Assembly (NCBI GenBank): GCA_020073185.1
Contig: JAIQFT010000048.1
Span: 1 to 32,677 of the forward strand
Direction of reading: 5' to 3'
DNA: 32,677 nucleotides
Source of the DNA: Terriglobia bacterium
Lineage (GTDB): Bacteria > Acidobacteriota > Terriglobia > Terriglobales > Acidobacteriaceae
Numbering within the stretch: position 1 is the stretch's first letter; the number at the start of each line of letters is the position of its first letter. The notes under the pieces were generated by a model. It had not been told where the DNA came from. It did no database searches and saw nothing but the letters and a program-made list of their open reading frames with translations. A program made the translations under genes and the position numbers. Below, piece after piece: positions 17,351 through 27,800 of the stretch.

Positions 17351-20300
17351 ATGAGCAGCAGCTCACTTGCAGATCTAGCGCCGCGCAGGCGAGCCATTTA
17401 CTTCGCCACCATTGTGTTGTTGGCCATCGCCTATGCGTTGTTGCAGCTCGACGGGTGGCACGGCAGCGCGTACCTGCATACCCTGATGGAGCTGGCGGCC
17501 ACGCTGCTGGCGCTGATCGTGGGCATCCTGGCCCTTGTGCGCTTCTACAGTAAGAAGGAAAACACGTTCTTATTTATCGCCACCGGCTTCATCGGCACTA
17601 GCCTGCTTGATGGCTATCATACGTTTGTCTCCGCCCCGGTTTTCACGCAGTTTTTCCCCTCCCCGCCGCCGTCGCTGATTCCCTGGAGCGGGTTCGCCTC
17701 GCGCCTCTTCCTGTCCGTCCTCCTATGCCTGAGCTGGGCGTTCTGGAGGCGAGAATCCGGGCAGGAAGAGTCGCGCCCCGTGCCGGAACACCTCGTGTAC
17801 CTCCTCGTGGGCACATGGACGCTGGCATGCTTTCTGTTTTTTGCCTTTGTCCGCCTGCCTGTCGGCTACGGCCCGCTTCCGTTATTCCACCGCCCGCAAG
17901 AATTCCTGCCCGTGGTTTTCTCCCTGCTGGCCGCCGCTGGATATCTGCGCAAAGGACGCTGGAAGCGCGATCCGTTCGAGCACTGGCTCGTACTCTCCAT
18001 ACTCTTGTGGGTTGCCCAGGCCCTCTACATATCCACCTCCGACAGACTTTACGATGCGGTGTACATTGCCTCGCACGTCCTCAAGATTCTGTCTTATACG
18101 GCAGTCTTTGTCGGGCTGACGGTGGCCATGTTCCACCTGTTCCTCGCCGAAGAAAGCATCGTGGCGCAACGCACCGAGAAACTGCGCCAGGAGATAGTTG
18201 AACGCAAGCGCGCCCAGGAACAGAGCGCGGAACTGCTGGTGCGGGAAAAACGGGCCTGGGAAAAAATGGAAGAGGAGCGCAGCTTCGCCGATGCGGTGAT
18301 CCAAAGTTTGCCGATGATCTCGGCGATCTTCAACCAGCAGGGCAAATGTTTGCGCTGGAACAGAAGTTTCCAGGATGTTCTCGGATACTCCGCGGCCGAC
18401 GTGCCGAACATCGAAATCTTGGATACGGTGGCGGAAGAAGACCGGAAATTGGTGCAGCGGAAAATCCAGGAGGCCTTTGAGCAGGGAAAATCTGCTGCAG
18501 AAGCCTCCCTGATCACCAAGAACGGCACCAAGATCCCTCACTATCTGACCTCGGCGCGGGTGCTGTTTGGCGGCCAGCCCTGCATCGCGGGCGTAGCCGT
18601 GGACATAAGCGAGCGCAAACGCGCGGAAGAAGAGGTGCGGCTGCTGGCGACAGCGCTGGAGTCGGCGGCGAATGCGATCGTTATCACCGATCCCAATGGC
18701 ACGATTCAATGGGTGAATCCCGCATTCACTCTGCTAACTGGCTACAGCCTGGAGGAAGTGGCAGGAAAGAACCCGCGAATCCTAAAATCCGGGGAACATG
18801 ATGCGGCCTTCTACAAAAACCTGTGGAACACGATTCGCGAAGGAAAAAACTGGACGGGGGAGATTACTAATCGAAAAAAGGACGGGAATCTTTATATTGA
18901 CCAGACGACTATCGCCCCGGTCGTGTCCGCCGGCGGGGAGATTACCAACTTTGTGGCGATCAAGCAGGACGCCACGCATCGCAAGCGGATGGAAGCTGAG
19001 ATGATCAGCTCAAAAGAGCTCGCCGAGGCCGCCAACCGCGCCAAGAGCGAATTCCTCGCCAACATGAGCCACGAATTGCGCACTCCTCTCAATGGCATCC
19101 TGGGAATGCTGGAATTGGCGCTCGACACGGAATTGAACTCAGAGCAGCGGGAATTTCTCAGCCTGGGGAAGTCTTCCGCCGACTCCTTGCTGAGCCTCAT
19201 CAACGACATCCTCGATTTTTCCAAGATTGAAGCCGGGAGGCTTGAGTTCGAGTCTATCGAATTTGACATCCGCAACACCCTGGAAACCGCCTTGAAGGTC
19301 CTGGCTCCGCGCGCCCATGAAAAGGGGCTGGAGCTGAACTGCCACGTGCCCACGGAGGTTCCCGCCATGCTGGTGGGCGATCCCGGCCGCCTGCGCCAGG
19401 TGATCGTGAACTTGGTGGGCAATGCCATTAAGTTCACCGAAGTGGGGGAAGTGACGGTCGATGTTGCCCTGCAATCGTCGGAGAACCACAGTGCGGTGCT
19501 TTACGTCACCGTCACCGATACCGGCATTGGCATCCCCGCCGAAAGGCAGCAACTCATTTTCGACGCGTTTGCGCAAGGCGATGGTTCCACCACCCGGCGC
19601 TATGGAGGCTCCGGCCTGGGACTGACCGTCTCACGCCGCCTGGTGGAAATGTTTCAAGGACGCCTCTGGCTGGAGAGTGCGGTGGGGAAAGGCAGTACTT
19701 TTCATTTCACCGTACAGGTTGGCATCGGAAGCGGCCCTCGCTGGGGTGCGCCGTTGCCGCCGGCGAACCTGGCCAACGTGCCGGTACTCGTGGTGGACGA
19801 TAACTTCACCTCCCGGCGCATCCTGGGAGAACTGCTTGCGCGCTGGCACATGAAGCCTACACTGACAGAAAACGGCGCGGCGGGCCTCGCCCATCTCCGG
19901 CGGGCTGCGGATGCGTGCCTGCCATTTCCGCTCGTGCTGGTGGACTCCAAGATGCCGGAAATGGACGGCTTCACTTTCATCGAACAGACGAAGCAAGATC
20001 CGCGCCTGACCACCTCGGCCATCATGATGCTGACCTCAGCCGGCCAGCGCGGCGACGCCGGACGCTGTCGAGAGTTGGGAGTGGCCGCCTACCTGACCAA
20101 GCCCATTGGACAAGCGGAGCTGCTCAGTGCCATCCGGCAAGTGCTGGGAACCAAGGCCGAGAATGCCGACCCATCCTCGATCCTGGTCACGCGCCACTCC
20201 ATGCGCGAGCGCAAGCTGGGTCTTCGCATCCTGCTCGCGGAAGACAACCTGGTAAACCGGACGTTTGCCGTCCGCCTGCTGGAGCGACACGGCTACCTGG

Positions 20301-20956
20301 TGGAGACGGCGTGTGATGGTAATGAAGCGGTACGAAAGTTGCTCCTTGAGAGCTTTGATCTCGTCCTCATGGATGTCCAGATGCCGGGGATGGACGGATT
20401 CCAGGTTACTGCCGCCATTCGTGAGAAGGAAAAAACCCGTGGCGGCCACCTGCCTGTCATCGCCATGACCGCCCACGCGCTCAAGGGAGACCGCGAACGA
20501 TGTCTGACCGCGGGCATGGACGGCTACGTATCCAAGCCCTTCCGCATCGAGGATCTGATCAGCGAAATTGAGGCTCTTCCGTCAGTTCCGCACGACAACC
20601 TTGCCTGGCAACGCGATCAGGCTCTGCCTTACGTGAACGGCAATACGGATTTGCTGGATGAATTGCTACGCGTCTTCATGGCCGAGTGGCCCGAAACCAA
20701 GCGCCGGCTGCACCAAGCCTGCGAGCAGCGCGATCCCGCCGCACTGGCCGGAGTGTCCCACATGCTCAAGGGCGAACTGCCTTGCCTGGGATGCGCCGAA
20801 GCCGGCGCCTTGGCCGGAAAAATCGAAGCCTTGCTGCGCGGCGACCAATGGGATGCTGCCCAGCCCGAGCTCGCGCGGCTGGAGGCTAACTTAGAGGCTC
20901 TGGTGAAGCAGTGGGGGGAAGCGACGGACCAGCATGCGGCTCCTCGCCGCCCATGA
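17351..20956 (+). CDS. Membrane-bound hybrid histidine kinase (sensor, two PAS, HisKA, HATPase, two REC, HPt)
   Basis: 1201 residues from ATG 17351; an upstream in-frame TTG adds 15 polar residues and is less likely. Residues about 15-270 hold several membrane helices resembling MASE-type integral sensor domains, then a short coiled coil. PAS domains follow at about 311-430 and 434-548. HisKA has MSHELRTPLNG with phospho-acceptor H574. The ATPase has NLVGNAIKF (about 690), DTGIGIP (about 722) and GGSGLGL. Receiver 1 has D865 (LVDSKMPEMDG) and receiver 2 has D1008 (LMDVQMPGMDG). A C-terminal HPt has SHMLKG with H1137. All phosphorelay residues needed for an internal His-Asp-His relay are intact. 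No separate response regulator is adjacent, so its target is unknown. The BarA/ArcB-like order is standard. Confidence 0.92.
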   Translation: MSSSSLADLAPRRRAIYFATIVLLAIAYALLQLDGWHGSAYLHTLMELAATLLALIVGILALVRFYSKKENTFLFIATGFIGTSLLDGYHTFVSAPVFTQFFPSPPPSLIPWSGFASRLFLSVLLCLSWAFWRRESGQEESRPVPEHLVYLLVGTWTLACFLFFAFVRLPVGYGPLPLFHRPQEFLPVVFSLLAAAGYLRKGRWKRDPFEHWLVLSILLWVAQALYISTSDRLYDAVYIASHVLKILSYTAVFVGLTVAMFHLFLAEESIVAQRTEKLRQEIVERKRAQEQSAELLVREKRAWEKMEEERSFADAVIQSLPMISAIFNQQGKCLRWNRSFQDVLGYSAADVPNIEILDTVAEEDRKLVQRKIQEAFEQGKSAAEASLITKNGTKIPHYLTSARVLFGGQPCIAGVAVDISERKRAEEEVRLLATALESAANAIVITDPNGTIQWVNPAFTLLTGYSLEEVAGKNPRILKSGEHDAAFYKNLWNTIREGKNWTGEITNRKKDGNLYIDQTTIAPVVSAGGEITNFVAIKQDATHRKRMEAEMISSKELAEAANRAKSEFLANMSHELRTPLNGILGMLELALDTELNSEQREFLSLGKSSADSLLSLINDILDFSKIEAGRLEFESIEFDIRNTLETALKVLAPRAHEKGLELNCHVPTEVPAMLVGDPGRLRQVIVNLVGNAIKFTEVGEVTVDVALQSSENHSAVLYVTVTDTGIGIPAERQQLIFDAFAQGDGSTTRRYGGSGLGLTVSRRLVEMFQGRLWLESAVGKGSTFHFTVQVGIGSGPRWGAPLPPANLANVPVLVVDDNFTSRRILGELLARWHMKPTLTENGAAGLAHLRRAADACLPFPLVLVDSKMPEMDGFTFIEQTKQDPRLTTSAIMMLTSAGQRGDAGRCRELGVAAYLTKPIGQAELLSAIRQVLGTKAENADPSSILVTRHSMRERKLGLRILLAEDNLVNRTFAVRLLERHGYLVETACDGNEAVRKLLLESFDLVLMDVQMPGMDGFQVTAAIREKEKTRGGHLPVIAMTAHALKGDRERCLTAGMDGYVSKPFRIEDLISEIEALPSVPHDNLAWQRDQALPYVNGNTDLLDELLRVFMAEWPETKRRLHQACEQRDPAALAGVSHMLKGELPCLGCAEAGALAGKIEALLRGDQWDAAQPELARLEANLEALVKQWGEATDQHAAPRRP

Positions 20957-21048
20957 CGATCCCGTGACTTGGGAAATGCTCGTGCTCAGCCCGAGGGCGG
21001 CATGAGATCTACTTGGTTCGCATCGGCAAGCTCAACCTAAGCTGCAAC

Positions 21049-21972
21049 TCACTTGATGACGGCCACCCGGGCGTGCTGCTTTCTGGGTTTTACCGCGACC
21101 TCGCAGCCTTCATAGGCGCAGAAGACGTCCAGATCATAGTTGCGCGACGCCGCCAGTGCCCGCGCCCTCTCCTCGATTTCCACCACCTTGTCGTCGTTGT
21201 GCGTCGGGTCGTGATGGGTCAGGGCCAGTTGCCGCACCCCGGCGGCTCCCGCCAGTTCCACGGCGTATTCGAAGCTGCTGTGGCCCCAGTGCTTTTTCTC
21301 CGGCATCTCTTCCGGCGTGTACTGCGCGTCGTGGATCACCAGGTCCGCGTCGCACATGAATTCTGCATGACGCCGGTCGCCCTCATGATGGATGGATTCC
21401 ATCTTCCCCGGCTCCGCTCCTGGCCGCCAAAGCAAGTCGCTGAAGGGCTCGTGGTCGGCCACGTAAGCCACCACCACGCGGTCGCATTCGATGCGATATC
21501 CCAGCGTCGCTGCCGGATGATGCAACGCCTGTGTGCTGACGCGCACACCGTGGAAATCGAAGACGCCCTCGGCCAAGTGGCGGTACGCAATCTTCGCCGG
21601 CAGTTCACTCAACTCGACCGGAAAGTACGTCGTTTCCATCTGCCCGGACAGTACATGGGACAGCGAACCGGTCACGCCCAGCGGCGCGCAGATCAGGATT
21701 TCATTTCCCGCCTGGAAGGCCGGCTTGAAAAACGGAAATCCCTGGATGTGGTCCCAGTGGGTGTGACTGAGCAGGACGGTGGCGCGGATCCGCGGGAGCC
21801 CCTTCAACATCAGGTGATGCCCCAGCAGGCGCGCGCCCGTGCCGCAGTCAATGATGAACCGCCGGCCCGCCTGGCTCACAACTTCCACGCATGACGTGTT
21901 GCCGCCGAAGCGCACCGTCTCCGCTCCCGGCGTCGCAATCGAGCCCCGTGTACCCCAGAATCGAACTTCCAT
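21049..21972 (-). CDS. Metallo-beta-lactamase-fold hydrolase (RNase Z/cyclic-nucleotide phosphodiesterase-like)
   Basis: A 307-residue cytosolic protein. ATG 21972 gives the typical opening MEVRFWGTRGSIATPG, with GGAG about 11 bases upstream; the longer TTG form adds 21 unrelated residues. The metal site is HTHWDH (H70, H72, D74, H75), with further ligands expected from LHHP, ADHEP and LTHHDP. FGGNTSCVEV and IIDCGTGAR are characteristic of the class II cAMP-phosphodiesterase-like/RNase Z-like branch found widely in Acidobacteria and delta-proteobacteria. The substrate cannot be told from sequence: a cyclic nucleotide, nucleic acid or small phosphodiester are possible. It is tail to tail with the hybrid kinase, 92 bases apart, and head to head with the M64 peptidase, so a signalling link is only suggestive. 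Confidence 0.85.
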   Translation of the reverse strand: MEVRFWGTRGSIATPGAETVRFGGNTSCVEVVSQAGRRFIIDCGTGARLLGHHLMLKGLPRIRATVLLSHTHWDHIQGFPFFKPAFQAGNEILICAPLGVTGSLSHVLSGQMETTYFPVELSELPAKIAYRHLAEGVFDFHGVRVSTQALHHPAATLGYRIECDRVVVAYVADHEPFSDLLWRPGAEPGKMESIHHEGDRRHAEFMCDADLVIHDAQYTPEEMPEKKHWGHSSFEYAVELAGAAGVRQLALTHHDPTHNDDKVVEIEERARALAASRNYDLDVFCAYEGCEVAVKPRKQHARVAVIK

Positions 21973-22179
21973 GTCCAACGTTGCTCCTGCGCTGACACTC
22001 GCGGCGGTGTCTGAAACAACCTGCTCAGTCCGCAACGAGGGGGAGATGGCCGACTTTGGGGGATGGGCTCGCCGACCCGAGCGCCCCTATGATGCCCATA
22101 CTCGTCCTGCAATGCAAGAATAATGAATTGCACCGCCTTCGCCACCGCCTCTACCAGTCACTCACCACTGGCTACTGTG

Positions 22180-22185
22180 TACAAT
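22180..22185 (+). promoter_or_regulatory. Possible -10 element before the M64 peptidase
   Basis: TACAAT lies nine bases before ATG 22195, so a transcript would start almost at the ATG and be leaderless or nearly so. No convincing -35 is found at the right distance. Confidence 0.25.
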
Positions 22186-22194
22186 CCCCGCATC

Positions 22195-23580
22195 ATGAAA
22201 AAGCTCTTCCTCGCTGCCCTTCTCTTGTTCGCCCTTGCCGCCCTTGCCGCTCCCAAAACCATGCGCGTGGACTACTACCACACCGGTAACGATCACCAGG
22301 AGATGTTCTCGTTCGACCGTATCGTGATCGAGCCCACGCCCTGGCCCGGCGACCCGCGCAAGAATATTGACGACACCAATCTCGGTAAGTACTTTGTTGA
22401 AGTGCGCGACCGTGCCACCAACCGCATCGTGTACTCGCGCGGCTTTGCGTCCATCTTTGGCGAGTGGGAAACCACCGAAGAAGCCAAGCAGATGAACCGC
22501 ACTTTCTCCGAGTCGCTGCGCTTCCCCACTTCCGTCGCGCCGGTGCAGGTCAGGATCATGAAACGCGACGCCAGCAACGCGTTCCGTGAAATCTGGTCCA
22601 CCACGATTGACCCCAAGGACCAGTTCATTGACACTTCGGCGCCGCCCTCGCCCGGCCCGCTGATGGCCTTGCAGAAATCGGGGGATCCCGCCTTTAAGGT
22701 TGACTTCCTCATCCTTGGCGACGGCTACACCGCGACCGAGCTTCCCAAGTTCGAGCGGGACGCGCGCCGCTTGACGGAAATCCTCTTCTCAACCTCACCG
22801 TTCAAGGAACATCGCGCCGACTTCAACGTTTGGGCGCTGTGCCCGACCTCCGTGGAATCCGGGATCTCGCGCCCCTCCACCGGCATTCATCGCCGCACGC
22901 CGGCCGGAGCTACCTACGACGCCTTCGGCTCCGAGCGCTACATTCTCACGTTCGAGAATCGTCGCTTCCGCGACATCGCCTCCTTTGCGCCTTACGAGTT
23001 CGTTGAAATCCTGGTCAATGGCGCGACCTACGGGGGCGGCGGCATTTTCAACCTCTACAGCACCGTCGCCGCCGACAGCCTGTGGTCGCCTTACGTGTTC
23101 GTCCACGAGTTCGGCCACCACTTCGCGGGCTTGGCGGACGAGTACTACACCTCGGATGTTTCCTACCTGCCGCCGACGCACAAGACCGAACCCTGGGAGC
23201 CGAACGTCACCGCCCTGCTCGATCCCGCCGCGCTCAAGTGGAAGGACATAATTTCGCCCGGTACGCCGGTTCCATCGCCGTGGAGCAAAGAGGCGTTTGA
23301 GGCCTACGAGCGCGATATTCAGGCCCGCCGCCGCGAGATCCGCCGCCAGCGCCGCCCCGAATCCGATATGGACGCCCTCTTTACCGAAGAAAAGAAGCAC
23401 GAAGACCAGCTGCTTTCCTCCGACAGATATTCGGGCAAGGTCGGCGTCTTCGAAGGCGCCATGTACGAGGCCAAGGGCTACTACCGCGCGCAGGAGAACT
23501 GCATCATGTTCACGCGACACGATGCGTTCTGCGCCGTGTGCCGCCGCGCCATTGAACGCGTCATCGCCCTGTACACCTGA
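22195..23580 (+). CDS. Secreted M64 (IgA peptidase family) metallopeptidase
   Basis: 461 residues from ATG 22195, which begins a clear signal peptide (MKKLFLAALLLFALAALAA). Residues about 22-145 match the beta-rich M64 N-terminal domain (MRVDYYHTGNDHQEMFSFDR). The peptidase domain starts at about 165 with DFLILGDGYTATE and contains the zinc site HEFGHHFAGLADE (H304, E305, H308; third ligand likely D315 or E316). A charged insert at about 362-410 rich in R, E and K is followed by the conserved C-terminal GYYRAQENCIMFTRHDAF and a CxxC. M64 enzymes are zinc endopeptidases; the name IgA peptidase comes from a gut Clostridium enzyme, and soil members likely act on other proteins. A matching relic of its C-terminus lies at 27988-28062. 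Confidence 0.9.
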   Translation: MKKLFLAALLLFALAALAAPKTMRVDYYHTGNDHQEMFSFDRIVIEPTPWPGDPRKNIDDTNLGKYFVEVRDRATNRIVYSRGFASIFGEWETTEEAKQMNRTFSESLRFPTSVAPVQVRIMKRDASNAFREIWSTTIDPKDQFIDTSAPPSPGPLMALQKSGDPAFKVDFLILGDGYTATELPKFERDARRLTEILFSTSPFKEHRADFNVWALCPTSVESGISRPSTGIHRRTPAGATYDAFGSERYILTFENRRFRDIASFAPYEFVEILVNGATYGGGGIFNLYSTVAADSLWSPYVFVHEFGHHFAGLADEYYTSDVSYLPPTHKTEPWEPNVTALLDPAALKWKDIISPGTPVPSPWSKEAFEAYERDIQARRREIRRQRRPESDMDALFTEEKKHEDQLLSSDRYSGKVGVFEGAMYEAKGYYRAQENCIMFTRHDAFCAVCRRAIERVIALYT

Positions 23581-23636
23581 AACGCCTATTTTGGAGGATG
23601 CGGTAGGACTGCAACTCTGCCCACGCAACCTGCGCC

Positions 23637-24587
23637 TCACGTGTTCGTAGTGCTGGCTGCGCTGATGAGTTCCGCCAGGAGTTCGCCCAACTCGCGCAGC
23701 AGCCCGCCATGTTGGTCGCCAAAGGCATTGGGCTGCTCCGCGAATACCTCCAGCACGCCGAGAGCATTGGTCTTGCGCATGATGGGAACGCTGGCGGCGG
23801 AGCGGAGGTGAACCGATCGCCAGATGGAGGAATTCAAGCGCGGGTCTTCTTCAGTATCGCTGCAGATTACCACTTGACCGCTTACGGCCGCCTCGCCGGT
23901 TAATCCCTCTGGAGCCTGGAAATGCAATCCGATTCGCGGCGCGACGCCCGCACTGGCGCGGCAGATCCAATCTTCCCCTGCTACGACCGCCACCGCCGCG
24001 CCGCTGGCCGGGAGTAACTCGCGGGCGGCGGCGGCCACCAATTGCAACCCACCATCGGTGTCGTTTATGCCTTCCCACAGCTTGTACTTGAGTACCGCAA
24101 GCTTGTCCGCGGCTGCCATCGGAAGAACCGGCGCACCAAGAATGTTCGGGACGGTCTTGGCCGGCGCTGGCTCCGCCGCCCGGTCGCCTGAGGCTTGCGC
24201 CCCCGAAGCCGCCGTGGTTGGCGGGGTGGTGGGAGCGGAGATCGGTTGTATGGCTTTCCGGCGAACCCGCGACTCGTCCACATCGTCGACATAGGTATCT
24301 TCCGGAAGATCGAAAAACACGAACTTTCCCGGATCCAGGTTTTCCAGCCCTCCCTGCTTGCGATCGGCGGCCACCCACCGCACGATGAAGCGGCCGTGAC
24401 GGCCTTTGTAATCTATCGTGATTTCGTCGCCGATTCGGAGGCTCGCCTCCACACCGCCCAGCCGCGCGCCCATGCGGCTGAAGTCCAGCGTGTGTGCCAA
24501 CTGTGAGAAGGCCTTCCCGTTCGCATCGTGGCCGGCGATACGAACGGGTAATACCATCCCAATCCGCTGATGTTTTCTCTCCCCCAT
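23637..24587 (-). CDS. PilZ-GAF protein, putative c-di-GMP-responsive regulator
   Basis: A 316-residue cytosolic protein. Residues 1-95 form a PilZ domain with both c-di-GMP contact motifs: RKHQR (4-8, RxxxR) and DFSRMG (35-40, DxSxxG), followed by beta strands to FIVRWV. Residues about 105-155 are a Pro/Ala-rich linker. Residues about 165-310 are a GAF domain (LVAAAARELLPASGAAVAVV; GLTGEAAVSGQVVICSDTEE; SAASVPIMRKTNALGVLEVF). There is no output enzyme or DNA-binding domain, so it may act by protein contact. Divergent from the PilZ-like coiled-coil gene, with 244 bases between the starts, which suggests shared control. ATG 24587 is used; the ribosome site is weak. Domain calls confident; the GAF ligand is unknown. 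Confidence 0.87.
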   Translation of the reverse strand: MGERKHQRIGMVLPVRIAGHDANGKAFSQLAHTLDFSRMGARLGGVEASLRIGDEITIDYKGRHGRFIVRWVAADRKQGGLENLDPGKFVFFDLPEDTYVDDVDESRVRRKAIQPISAPTTPPTTAASGAQASGDRAAEPAPAKTVPNILGAPVLPMAAADKLAVLKYKLWEGINDTDGGLQLVAAAARELLPASGAAVAVVAGEDWICRASAGVAPRIGLHFQAPEGLTGEAAVSGQVVICSDTEEDPRLNSSIWRSVHLRSAASVPIMRKTNALGVLEVFAEQPNAFGDQHGGLLRELGELLAELISAASTTNT

Positions 24588-24800
24588 TGCGCTCGGTTGC
24601 TTGGGCCCTTACTCGTCGGCATCCTAACCCAAATTCCGCCGCCGCCGGTAATGTGATTAAGCAGGCGCCGCATCTCGGCATCGGCCCAGGATGCTCTCCC
24701 GTCGACTCATCCACCTCCCATTCCCCGCTATTCCAAGCCAACCTTGACGGCCTGCCAACTCTTCCAAATCTGGAACAGTTTATTATGTAATCTCAATCGG

Positions 24801-24829
24801 TTGACAGCAGCTCTCGTTTGGATCATGTT
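24801..24829 (+). promoter_or_regulatory. Candidate promoter of the coiled-coil gene
   Basis: A perfect TTGACA (24801-24806) is followed after 17 bases by CATGTT (24824-24829), a poor -10. The transcript would begin near 24836, which would favour GTG 24850 or TTG 24907 over GTG 24832 as the start. A small inverted repeat TTCCA/TGGAA lies just upstream at 24762-24775. Confidence 0.4.
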
Positions 24830-24831
24830 GT

Positions 24832-27800
24832 GTGTGCGGCACTCAGCAAGTGGCATTTTCAGGTGAGGCCATTTCGGTCTCTGCTCCATCATTCAATCCG
24901 CACCCGTTGCGGCGGAGTACACGAGTCCAGTGGCGGATGCCGATTCGCATCTCCAGCCTCGACCCGAACACCGCCTTCTCCGAGATGTGCGAGACGTTAG
25001 TTGTCAATCTCCACGGCGCCGGCGTGCGCTCCCCGGCTGCCGGAGCGATTGCCACTACGGTCCACCTCGAAACCGGCGACCATCGCACGGCCACCGGATG
25101 GATCACTGATTTCGAGCCCCTCGGCCGAGATGCCAAGTGGTGGCTCCTCGGCATCGCACTCGAACAGCCAACAAATTTCTGGGGCGTTCCTAAGCCGCCC
25201 GACGACTGGATCGAACCCTTGCCCCAGGTCGCACCGCCGACGCCGCAATCCCCCGAGCGGAAGTTCAGCGTGTGGCCCGGAGCTTACGGACCGCAGCCAG
25301 CGCATCGGCAGGCACCCGCACTCGTCGAAGTTGCGCATCCCTCGCCACGCCAGCCCAGCGATCCAGCCGCGCTCTTTGCGCGTCTACAAGCCGACTTGGA
25401 ACGCCGTACCGAGGAGTACTGGACTAATTTCCGCAGCGAGATCGAACCGCGCTTGCTGGAGTCCACCAGCGGGCTGCAGCAGGAACTCCACGACAGCCTG
25501 GCCGCCTGGCGCGCCGAGCGCACCATCGTCGAGGGCAAACTCCAGGAACTTCTCGCCGTTCGCGATGAGGTCGCCGCCCGGCTGGGGTCCATCACCGGCT
25601 TACTTCGCGAACAATCCGCGCCCTTGCGCGAGGAGATCATCGCTGAGGCACGGGCGCAGGTGGACAAGCTGATCAGCGATTTCCAAGAGCGCCTCCGCGG
25701 AGAGCGCCAGGCTGCGGGGACCGCTCAGCACCCGCTGACGAACGCGGCGGAGGAGCAGTTTCAAAGGAAAACGGACACCCTCCTGCAGCAGTTCCGCGAT
25801 CGCAGCACCAAAGAGATCGCCGGCCTGGCTTCCACCGCCATGGACCGCCTCGAGCACCAGCTCAAGGCCAACCTGGGCCAGGCGGCGGAGAAGATCCACC
25901 AGGAGCTGAGCACGGAACTGCAGCAGCGGCAACAGGCGGCCTCGCAGTCCGTCGCCGGACACATGGAAGACCTGCGCACCTCGGAGGTGGCATTGCGCGA
26001 CCGCGTGCGGCAACTGCGGGAGGAGTTGTCCACCCAGTCCGAACACGCCCTGGCGCGGTTGCGCGTCCAGGTACAGGAGCTCGGCGATAAGCAGGAACAG
26101 GAGCTTGCCGACCGTCTGAAAAAACGCGACGCGGCCTCGCAAGCGGCGCTGCAAACCTTGGGCGGGAGCATCCTGATGTCTGCCAAGCAACAGCTGCAAG
26201 CGGAACTGGAACGCCAGCAGCAGGAACAGGCCGGCTCATACCCGTCTTTGCGGGCCGGGGTGGAACGGCTGGAACGCCATGCGGCGGATCTGGAGTCGCG
26301 CCTCGACGAGGTTCGCCAGGCGCGCGAGTACGTGGAATCGCTCTTCAAAACGCTTCCGGAAATGATTCAACAGCGCGTCTCGGAGAGCGTTGCGGCCGCC
26401 ATCGAGCAGATGAGCGGCCCCGCGCAAGATCAGTTCACTATGCGCGTGCAGAGCGAGATCACAGCGTTGGAGCGGCAGGTGCATGAGATTGCCGGGCAAG
26501 TCGGCGCCTCGCTACGCGGCGAGCTGGCTGCCGACCTTGCCCAGCGCGATCAGCAGTGGCAGTCAACCTTGACCGCCAGCCTGTCAGAGTTGCAGGCCCA
26601 GGCGGCTGCCATACGCGAGGAGGCCGGTCGCATCGGCAGGAACTTCGAGCAGCAACGGGAAACGCTGCTGGATTCCGCCAATACTAAGTTGCGGGAGTTG
26701 GCGGAGCGGGACAGCACTGTGCGGCAGACCTTTCAGGCGATCACGGCGGGCCTGGACAGCAAGAAGGAAGAGATTCTGGCCGCGGCGCAGTCCGGATTGG
26801 AGCAAACGCGCGCCGGCGAGACTCATCTGCGCCAGGCCGCCGACGAGGCGAATGCCGGCCTGGCCGCACGCACGCAGCAGTCGTTGGAATCGCTGAAGAC
26901 TTCCCTGCAAGCCACGGTATCGGAGCGCGAGCAGCAGTTGCAGCATCTCGTCGCCGAAAGCCAGAAGCAGGCCGAAGCGCTCCTCCAGCAGCGTACCGCG
27001 GCGGCCTCGGCCGCCTTGCAGGAACAACTGCAACAGGAGTTCGAACGCCGCCAGCAAGCCTTCGACCAGGCACGTGCTTCCGCCGTCGGACGGTTGGAAT
27101 CATTGGATGAGCGCGCGGACCAACTGACATCGCTCGTGGACGTGGAACTGCAGAAGCGCGCCGAGGGCTTCGTCAACGAGGTGGTATCCGACGCCACGCT
27201 GCGCTTGGATGCGGCCGGCGAGAAGCTCCGCCAAGCCAATCTTGCGCGGGCCCAGGCCGAAATGGACACCCTGCTCGACGAAAAGCTGAAGACGGACGCG
27301 GACGAACTGCTCACCAAGGCGGTCGCCGGAGCCGCGGAGCAGTTGCAGGCTCAGGCGAACTCCGCCCGCCGCGAGCAACTGGCTCGCACCCAGGCGGAAC
27401 TCGACCGTCTGCTCGGCGGGGTCGTGCAGCAGGCGGCGGATGCCGGTTCGGAATTACGCCGCGCGATCGAGGCGCTACAGCAGGGATTTGCGCAAACCAG
27501 GATGGACAGCGCCGAGATCCACAGCAAGGTTGAGCAGGCGCAGGCCTGCCTGGCGAGGCAGACGGAACAGTTTCATAAGACGCTGCACGATGCCTTCCTC
27601 GAGGCGGCCGGAGAGATTAAGGGACGCGTGCGCCAAGCGGTGGAAATGGCCGAAGAGCCCATCGATCGCCGCAGCCGGGAAATCCAATCGAAAATGGACG
27701 CGGTGGCGCAGCAAAAAGCCGGGGAGTTGCGGCTGCTGTTCGATGAGGCCCGCGATCGCCTGCAGACTTCCGCCAAGGCATCGGAAGTCGAAGTCGAGGG

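Noticed and set aside
16992-17366. 124-codon minus-strand frame upstream of the hybrid kinase
   Set aside because: No recognisable domain or ribosome site, overlaps the kinase start and the hairpin after the PEP-CTERM gene.
17351-20956. Possible tRNA, riboswitch or CRISPR structures anywhere in the window
   Set aside because: I looked for cloverleaf-like arms, regularly spaced repeats and known aptamer cores in the gaps and saw none that I could support by eye.
22795-23640. Long open frame antisense to the M64 peptidase
   Set aside because: It mirrors a well-supported gene with zinc motif and signal peptide; no ribosome site and composition typical of an antisense frame in GC-rich DNA.
23851-24741. 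296-codon minus-strand frame overlapping the PilZ-GAF gene
   Set aside because: Out of frame with the PilZ and GAF motifs and glycine/arginine-rich low-complexity; a frame shadow.
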